This document shows positions 59,598-64,000 of a stretch of 64,000 nt of DNA, in pieces. Position 1 is the stretch's first letter, and each line of letters opens with the position of its first letter. The DNA is taken from contig JAQFVV010012441.1 of NCBI GenBank assembly GCA_028023455.1, positions 4,771,911-4,835,910 of the forward strand, read 5' to 3'. This DNA is from Epiperipatus broadwayi (taxonomy: Eukaryota; Onychophora; Udeonychophora; Euonychophora; Peripatidae). The notes under the pieces were generated by a model. The model made no database searches and had not been told where the DNA came from. It was given only the letters and a program-made list of their open reading frames with translations. The position numbers and the translations under genes are program-made.

Positions 59598-59695
59598 ATT
59601 GGTGGTTGAGAGGTCAATGCGACTGCCTTACAAGCAGTTGCCCAGGTTGCAGGTTCATGTTCCGGCCGATGCTATGACACTTGAAAAAAAAACAG
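59598..59695 (+). mobile_element. tRNA-derived SINE
   Basis: 'gcattggtggttgagaggtc' start, 'actgccttacaagcagttg', B-box-like 'gcaggttcatgttcc', 'ggccgatgctatgac' and an A-run tail. The opening GCATTGG is identical to the tRNA-Gly-like SINE at 16.7 kb. Imperfect 'agctgatttca' and 'agctgacatttca' flanks may be its target duplication. Confidence 0.8.
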
Positions 59696-59814
59696 CTGAC
59701 ATTTCAGTACAGTAACAAGTACTTTCCTCAGAACTACTTCTTTCTAAAATCATAACAATGTGTGTGGTGAGATTTAAAATCGTTACTTTTTTTGTCTTGC
59801 TATATTCACCTTGT

Positions 59815-60462
59815 TCTTAGTTCTATTGGTTGAAAAGTTTTAAAAATATTTTATCCTCCAATAGTTTTTTCCAAATATTGTTAATTTTCTTTCAGTCATA
59901 CTTTTTATTAATGCTCTTAGGTCTTTTAGAAATCTCTATAGCTTCCTATAGCAGTCTCTGGTTATTTCATTCAATTTTTGCCAAAATATGTGTTTTATTA
60001 AAATTGATGTCATGGTTTCTTAATTTAATGTGTGAATAAATAGTTGATGAATTAGATTTTTTTCAAACTGCAAAAATGTGTTCTTCCTTTCTTATGTTTA
60101 TTCTATGATTGGTGTGTCTAATATAAGAATGTAAATAACCCCCACATGGAATTTCATATATGACATGAGACTCCAATGGAATTGTATCTTTAAGGCATGG
60201 AAAAACTTCATTAATTTTTTTAAATGTAGTATAAATTGTATGGATATTATTTTTTTTTAAAACATTACCGATTTTATCAATTACTCACTTTAAATATAAC
60301 AGAACAGTTTTAATTTTTGAGTTCTTATTATATAAAAAAAAAACCCATTTAGTTATTATATTTTTATTACATGGAAGCTCCCGTAAATAAGACAATGAAT
60401 ATATAATAATAATATTATTATTGGATGTCTGTATTTTTAAAGCAATATAAGTAATTATATAA
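59815..60462 (-). pseudogene. PLE GIY-YIG endonuclease remnant, minus strand
   Basis: Minus-strand translation, in broken frames, gives 'VIDKIGNVLKKNNIHTIY', 'FPCLKDTIPLESHVIYEIPC', 'SYIRHTNHRINIRKEEH', 'EAIEISKRPKSINKK' and 'NNIWKKLLEDKIF' in that order. Each block has its equivalent in the 45-49 kb PLE. YIG is replaced by YIR. It is a distant relative of that lineage, with no RT. It borders directly on the fold-back that follows. Confidence 0.8.
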
Positions 60463-60650
60463 CTGAATATTTGTAAATGCAGTAACAAAATAATTAAAAA
60501 AATTTTCCACTTAGGAGTGCTTTTGATTATCCAAGTAATCTTTGTCAATGAAAGCTTTAGTTGACAAAGGTTACTTGGATAATCAAAAGCGCTTCTAAGT
60601 GGATAACATTTTTAATTATTTAGTTACTATATTTACAAATATTCAGTTAT
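60463..60650. repeat. Fold-back element with outward hammerheads
   Basis: Arms of about 86 bp ('taactgaatatttgtaaatg', 'cacttaggagtgcttttgat') invert around 60549-60560. Each arm ends with a hammerhead of the AGCGCT family reading outward. Bordered by (AT)n on the right. Confidence 0.9.
60557..60598 (+). ncRNA. Hammerhead-like motif, AGCGCT family
   Basis: Helix I TTAG (60557-60560) with CTAA (60595-60598), four of four. Box TTGACAA (60561-60567), stem II GGTTA/TAATC (five pairs, one G-U), AAAA where GAAA is expected (G12 changed), AGCGCT, U17. The left-arm mate has AGCACT. Confidence 0.6.
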
Positions 60651-62930
60651 ATATATATATGAAACTAAAATCTTATTTGAGTTATAGCTGTATTATGGTT
60701 AATTTCCAACTTTATATTCATTATATAATGGGGAAAATATGAAATATAATGCTTAAATATAATTAATCAGAATCAATAATAATATGATAAATCAATCTAA
60801 ATACAAACATAACAAAAGTAAAATGTATTAATTATATAATACAGAACATGAAATAAACATAATATAAACATTATATATATATTATATAATTTACATTAGT
60901 TTTTAATTGATCTATTATTTATTGTTTGTCATGATTTTAATATTGATTCTGATTCATCTTACATACACACACACACATATATATATATATATATTGTGAG
61001 AGTACCATATGAGCCTCACCTAAAATAATTTGTGTTTCTTTGTGAATTTAACTGGGCCTATATTGAATCAACAGATATAAATAACATACACCTATCTTAA
61101 GCTTATCATATATCAGCTACATATATATAGAATAGTTAGTATTAAAAGAATAATTCTAAAAATGAATAATTCTAATTTGTTTATACACACACATAAATAA
61201 ATGTTTTCAACTAATAGTATTTTTTATTAACCAGAACTTGACATTTGACAAAGCTTTAAGTCAACATTGCATTTTTATCAGTTGAAACAAAGGAAATAAA
61301 CGTTTGGGTTTCATACAAATTGTATATTTTAAACAATAGAGCGTGAGCATGATTATGTGATATCCTTGCTGAAATTAATCCAGTATAAAAATGAACTAAT
61401 ATTGTTATAACGATAATCTTCTATTTAGTTATCAAGGCAAGAACTACGTTTGTAAATTTAAATGTGTTCGAATTTAGAACACATTTAAGAAAAATTAAAA
61501 AAAAGAAGATTCAACATTTTAAAACCTGCTTCAAGTAATTAATTTACTGCCTTTGAATATTATAAAGAACTATAAAAAAATAATCAGTGAATTTAACAAG
61601 GTTACAAAAGTTATCAACGTCTTTGAAATGAGCTTTCAAAATATAAATTTAAGAAGACAAAAATTTATAAAGATGTTCTTTGGCTAGATAATTTATGCCA
61701 GAGATTTCTACTGATGTTTTAAACCCGAATATGTAAATTTATTCCTACTTAATCAATGCCTAAAATATAATTGTCATAATTCTCATTTAAAAAGCTGCTT
61801 TAATATTGGAGTATTATATTGAAGAAGATGTTAAATATTTTACTACATAAATATTTAAAGAATGAATATCTGGATTGCCTCTTCGAAGGATGATCAATGA
61901 ACTTTATGTTTCAACATTCATCATCATTTTATTTCGTTTAAGGAGGGATATAAAACCGTATTCTTTCTCATCTTGGATTACTTCATTGTATAATTTAAGA
62001 ACTCTTAAACTTTATTTCCTTTGTGGATAATTATATTTACTTAGAAAATTACTTCGTATATTAAAGTGGGGAACTGATAAGATGAACACTTTATTTTTTT
62101 TTAAATTTTATTTAATAAAATTTAGATATTGATATTTTGATATATACTCTGATGGAAATGATAGCTGACTAAGGTAAATGTTTTTAAATTATTTCAATTT
62201 GGAAGTACGTTTTATTATATTCCAAATTGAATCTTACATGACAATTAACATAATATATTTTTAAACATACATAACTAATATCAGAATACATTCTATTATT
62301 AATCTAGTGTGAATGGATGTTATCGTATATAAACATACAACAAACACTGAATTATTTTAATGACACAATAGGTAGATTTATAATGTGTCATGTGTATTTA
62401 TTATACACATGATTTTAAATTATATATATATATATATATATGTAAATGATTACATTATTTTTTTTTTTTTTGGAATATTAAATAATTTATTAGTGTATAT
62501 AAGCACAGATTATAATTCTAAATTTTAATGTTTTTATGTGATAATATTTTGTTTTTTATTACTGATTAAAATGTGTTAAACTTGATTTCAAAATTAAACA
62601 GGTCTCGTTTGTTTATTTTATTTAGTCATTTTATAAAACCAATATTTATAAATATACATACTCATGCATATATATGTTAAATCAACTTAGTGATTTAATA
62701 TTTATAAAGAAGTTATATATAGCTTATATTAAATTTATTATTACTATGGGATATTTGTGGAAATGCCTGAAGAGAGTCGATTGCAAATTCCTACTCTGAG
62801 CTCAAATTCCAAGAGTAACGAGGTTATTAATAGAGGAGTGAATTGGATTGTATTTTAAATCACATCATCCATGGCATTCTATAAGAAGACTCAAAGTCTG
62901 ACTATAGCTCGATGCAACTTTCTCGAGTCC
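60651..62930. other. AT-rich sequence, no feature seen
   Basis: (AC)n/(TA)n near 60965-60995 and (TA)n near 62420. A GC-richer patch at about 62765-62850 has a B-box-like 'gagctcaaattcc' but no A box. Confidence 0.4.
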
Positions 62931-63018
62931 TGAAAAGGATCGTCCCATTATACATGGCGCCCATTCTTAAGGCTTGAAAAGGATCGTCCTGTTATACATG
63001 GCGCCCATACTTAAGGCA
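62931..63018 (+). repeat. 44-bp unit repeated twice
   Basis: Unit beginning 'tgaaaaggatcgtcc' and containing 'tatacatggcgcccat' occurs head to tail, with three or four differences between copies. Noticeably GC-richer than its surroundings. Confidence 0.9.
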
Positions 63019-63253
63019 TGAAACAGTAGTTTTCCATTAGTTAAATCCATAGTTTTTTTAAAAAAAATATATGAGTATGTTGTGAATTGGTAAAAACACT
63101 GAATAATAAATAATAGAGACCTTGAAATAAAATAAACCATAGCAAACAGATAAATCAGTCGCTTTAAAATAAATAAATAAATACAAGTATAATTTGGGTA
63201 TTAAAATATATATTATAACAACATCTTATAAAAGTAGGAAAATAAAATTACAT
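63019..63253. other. AT-rich sequence, no feature seen
   Basis: Nothing recognised. Confidence 0.4.
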
Positions 63254-64000
63254 TTAACCCTTTTCCCGCCTCTTACGAGGCCTCTCGTCGACATCTGACG
63301 TCACTCTAACTCTGCCAGTTCTTATGCTAAAATATTCATTTGACAGGTATTGATTAGGTTTTTAAAAGTTCTGTAAGATGGTGCCCTCTTCCGAATTATT
63401 TTACAAGTAAAAAATCAAAAAAACCGCATTTAAACCTAAACAAAGAAAGAACATTGTCAGTGATTGGTTGTTAGCGAGCTCTCAGCCGAAAAAGACATTC
63501 TGATTGGCTGGAAAGAACAAAGAAACCGCCTGATCAAAGAAAATAAAGAAAAACACTGAGATTTTCATTTCGAATGCAATTTGAGTATTTAAAAAAGTAT
63601 AATTTGAGAAATTAAAATAATTTTTAAAAAATAAACTAAAAAAACAAAATTATTTTCGAAAAATATTGAAGATTTTAGTAAAAATATTTTTTACTTTTTG
63701 ATATCGTAACATTGAAAAAAAGTGTTTGCATCAGCACTTTTTTGTTTAGACATTCACTTTATATTTGCCGAAATTGAATATATTTTAAAATAAATAAATA
63801 ACTATTTTTGAAAGAACTTTCGTTCTCTTTCATAACCTGAAAAATTAGTAATATACTTTTTATAAACGTATCTGAGTTGAATTTAATATTATAGGCGAAT
63901 ATGTTTTAACAATAGGCTTTGTCTTCAGTTTGTGAGTTGGCTAATTAAAAGATTTGATTTTTACCTCATACAACCAATAATATAATTAGCGGTTTAAGGG
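63254..64000 (+). other. GC-richer end of window; possible transposon end or promoter
   Basis: TTAA followed at once by CCCTTTTCCCGCC (63254-63270) looks like a piggyBac-type terminus next to its TTAA target, but the other end is not visible. Within 250 bp are TGACGTCA (63296-63303), a perfect CRE palindrome, and two inverted CCAAT boxes (ATTGG at 63463 and 63503). No coding sequence follows before the window ends. Transposon end and promoter are alternative readings, neither proven. Confidence 0.35.

Overview
This is a eukaryotic, almost certainly metazoan, intergenic window. By eye it is roughly three quarters A+T, with no bacterial-style operons, no rRNA and no recognisable host gene. What can be read is a graveyard of retroelements. 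It holds Penelope-like elements (PLEs: reverse transcriptase plus GIY-YIG endonuclease) in many states of decay, two RTE-like LINEs, four copies of a tRNA-derived SINE, several families of short fold-back (palindromic) repeats, and very long (TATC)n and (TA)n microsatellites. The sequence does not settle the species. The mix of PLEs, RTE LINEs and tRNA SINEs in very AT-rich DNA would fit a cnidarian or a mollusc/spiralian, among others.

Layout. 1-8.5 kb: AT-rich DNA with one half fold-back copy (1.44-1.74 kb) and one fold-back with an internal duplication (3.72-4.02 kb). 8.5-20.1 kb: PLE 3' ends in inverted pairs, fold-backs of several families, two SINEs and a C-tract. 20.77-23.74 kb: a degenerate PLE with two about 380-bp direct pseudo-LTRs and an inverted partial copy at its 5' side. 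23.8-25.4 kb: tRNA-like and SINE sequence. 25.4-27.99 kb: an old minus-strand RTE LINE carrying a fold-back insertion. 28.66-30.96 kb: a (TATC)n array and three PLE 3' ends. 32.5-36.7 kb: fold-backs and PLE C-terminal fragments. 38.9-39.4 and 57.1-57.6 kb: two copies of an unidentified repeat. 42.28-52.56 kb: a nest in which one fold-back was invaded by an RTE LINE (11-bp target duplication) and by a PLE head-to-head pair about 4.4 kb long, followed by a second PLE pair holding a 975-bp perfect (TATC)n array inside its coding frame. 52.6-60.7 kb: more fold-backs, PLE 3' ends, a SINE and a PLE C-terminal fragment. 60.7-64 kb: mostly unannotatable, with a 44-bp tandem duplication and a locally GC-richer end.

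The most interesting signal is small RNA structure. Most PLE 3' ends and most fold-back families carry a type I hammerhead-ribozyme-like motif: helix I strand, CUGANGA-like box, stem II, GAAA, very short helix III, U-H cleavage position, helix I return strand. I found about seventeen, in at least seven sequence families. Several have exact pairing in all helices, and some show compensatory changes between copies, including an apparent C3-G8 to U3-A8 exchange in the core. The motifs sit at the outward-facing 3' ends of head-to-head inverted dimers. This suggests that PLEs and the short palindromes are products of one ribozyme-processed, dimer-forming retrotransposition pathway. PLE hammerheads are known; the number of families, the core swap, and the presence in short fold-backs make this window worth experimental attention.
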